Both the position numbers and the translations under genes were made by a program. A DNA stretch of 64,000 bases from Ascaphus truei. Lineage: Eukaryota; Chordata; Amphibia; Anura; Ascaphidae. Below the pieces are notes generated by a model. The model was given only the letters and a program-made list of their open reading frames with translations. It had not been told where the DNA came from and ran no database searches. Shown piece after piece: positions 63,808 to 64,000 of this stretch. Location of the stretch: positions 22,079-86,078 of the forward strand of contig WSYH01002475.1 of the NCBI GenBank assembly GCA_036426205.1, read 5' to 3'. Position 1 is the stretch's first letter. Each line of letters opens with the position of its first letter.

Positions 63808-63950
63808 CAGTGTTTCCCAAACTTTTTCGGCTTAAGGCTCCCCAAGGCGATCAGGATTTTTTTCAAGGCTCCCCAAGGCGATCAGTATTTTTCCGCGGCG
63901 CCCAAAGTAAAAACAAAGTTGTATATACATACCTAACAGTTGCAGTGCGC
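63808..63950 (+). mobile_element. hAT-like element, left terminus (runs off the window)
   Basis: CAGTGTTTCCCAAACTTTTTCGG is a typical hAT-type end (quoted in part). Inside it, AAGGCTCCCCAAGGCGATCA is duplicated in tandem with a ~33-bp period (63836 and 63867). Confidence 0.55.
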
Positions 63951-64000
63951 GCACTCTCACACACACACTCTGTCTCTCTCTCACACACACACTCTGTCTC
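63951..64000. repeat. CA/CT microsatellite at window end
   Basis: TCTCACACACACACTCTGTC is repeated at least twice and continues beyond the window. Confidence 0.85.

Noticed and set aside
13263..64000. CRISPR arrays, tRNA or rRNA genes
   Set aside because: None seen. The direct repeats present are minisatellites or transposon copies without CRISPR-like spacing, and no tRNA cloverleaf was recognised by eye.

Overview
This window looks like repeat-rich vertebrate nuclear DNA, most likely from an amphibian and probably a frog or toad. The reasons are multi-family Penelope-like retroelements (PLEs) with GIY-YIG endonuclease tails, L2/CR1-type LINE fragments with an NPGP motif, a Tc1/mariner-type transposase split by short GT..AG introns, hAT-type and foldback elements, and many CpG-rich solo LTRs. 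The species call is an inference. I found no convincing single-copy host gene, tRNA or rRNA. Almost every coding stretch belongs to a transposable element.

Layout. 1-3475: 3' part of PLE-1 (intact GIY-YIG reading frame and a canonical hammerhead ribozyme in its tail), split by solo LTR A (829-2617, 4-bp target duplication CAAC). 3487-5930: minus-strand LINE with endonuclease and reverse transcriptase (RT) motifs and a 2A-like NPGP. 6289-11730: minus-strand LTR retrotransposon with one long PNMA/Gag-like frame, no pol, and an LTR carrying an internal ~863-bp tandem duplication. 12.2-13.3 kb: GT-rich tract and minisatellite. 14.1-15.2 kb: tandem repeat with NRF1-like motifs, two foldback elements and a LINE RT scrap. 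15.8-20.2 kb: two divergent reading frames (minus-strand BEN-like protein, plus-strand intron-containing transposase) separated by solo LTR C. 24.2-26.1 kb: PLE-2 with hammerheads on opposite strands and a 35-bp perfect inverted repeat. 27142-27465: an isolated GC-rich island made of seven consecutive hairpins. 28.2-29.0 kb: PLE-3, minus strand. 30524-32912: LTR F2 nested inside LTR F1 (TATG target duplication). 33.8-35.75 kb: PLE terminal repeat, then a Gypsy remnant (zinc knuckle, protease, integrase). 36.1-39.8 kb: nearly full-length but frameshifted PLE-4. 40851-44843: solo LTR H interrupted by PLE-5, which has ~1-kb inverted terminal repeats and a 15-bp target duplication. 46.6-51.3 kb: more LTRs, a hammerhead-bearing SINE-like repeat, a small hAT-type element and long AT microsatellites. 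51885-52740: foldback element interrupted by solo LTR I (CAGAC duplication). 52941-57626: complete LTR element with two 587-bp LTRs and GGCAC target duplication, encoding a decayed coiled-coil protein and no recognisable pol, inserted in a Gypsy Gag remnant. 58973-60723: solo LTR E (CATC duplication). 62554-63235: LTR G. 63808-end: hAT-like terminus and a CA/CT microsatellite.

Two themes tie the window together. First, self-cleaving RNA: four canonical hammerhead folds and four copies of a conserved 38-nt hammerhead-like fold with a non-canonical core, mostly in PLE tails. Second, several diverged LTRs (A, B, C, E, F1, F2) carry the same promoter vocabulary on the LTR sense strand: NRF1-like palindromes, YY1-like GCCAT/ATGGC sites and a ZNF143-type ACTACAATTCCCA box. 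Coordinates of element edges without target duplications are approximate.
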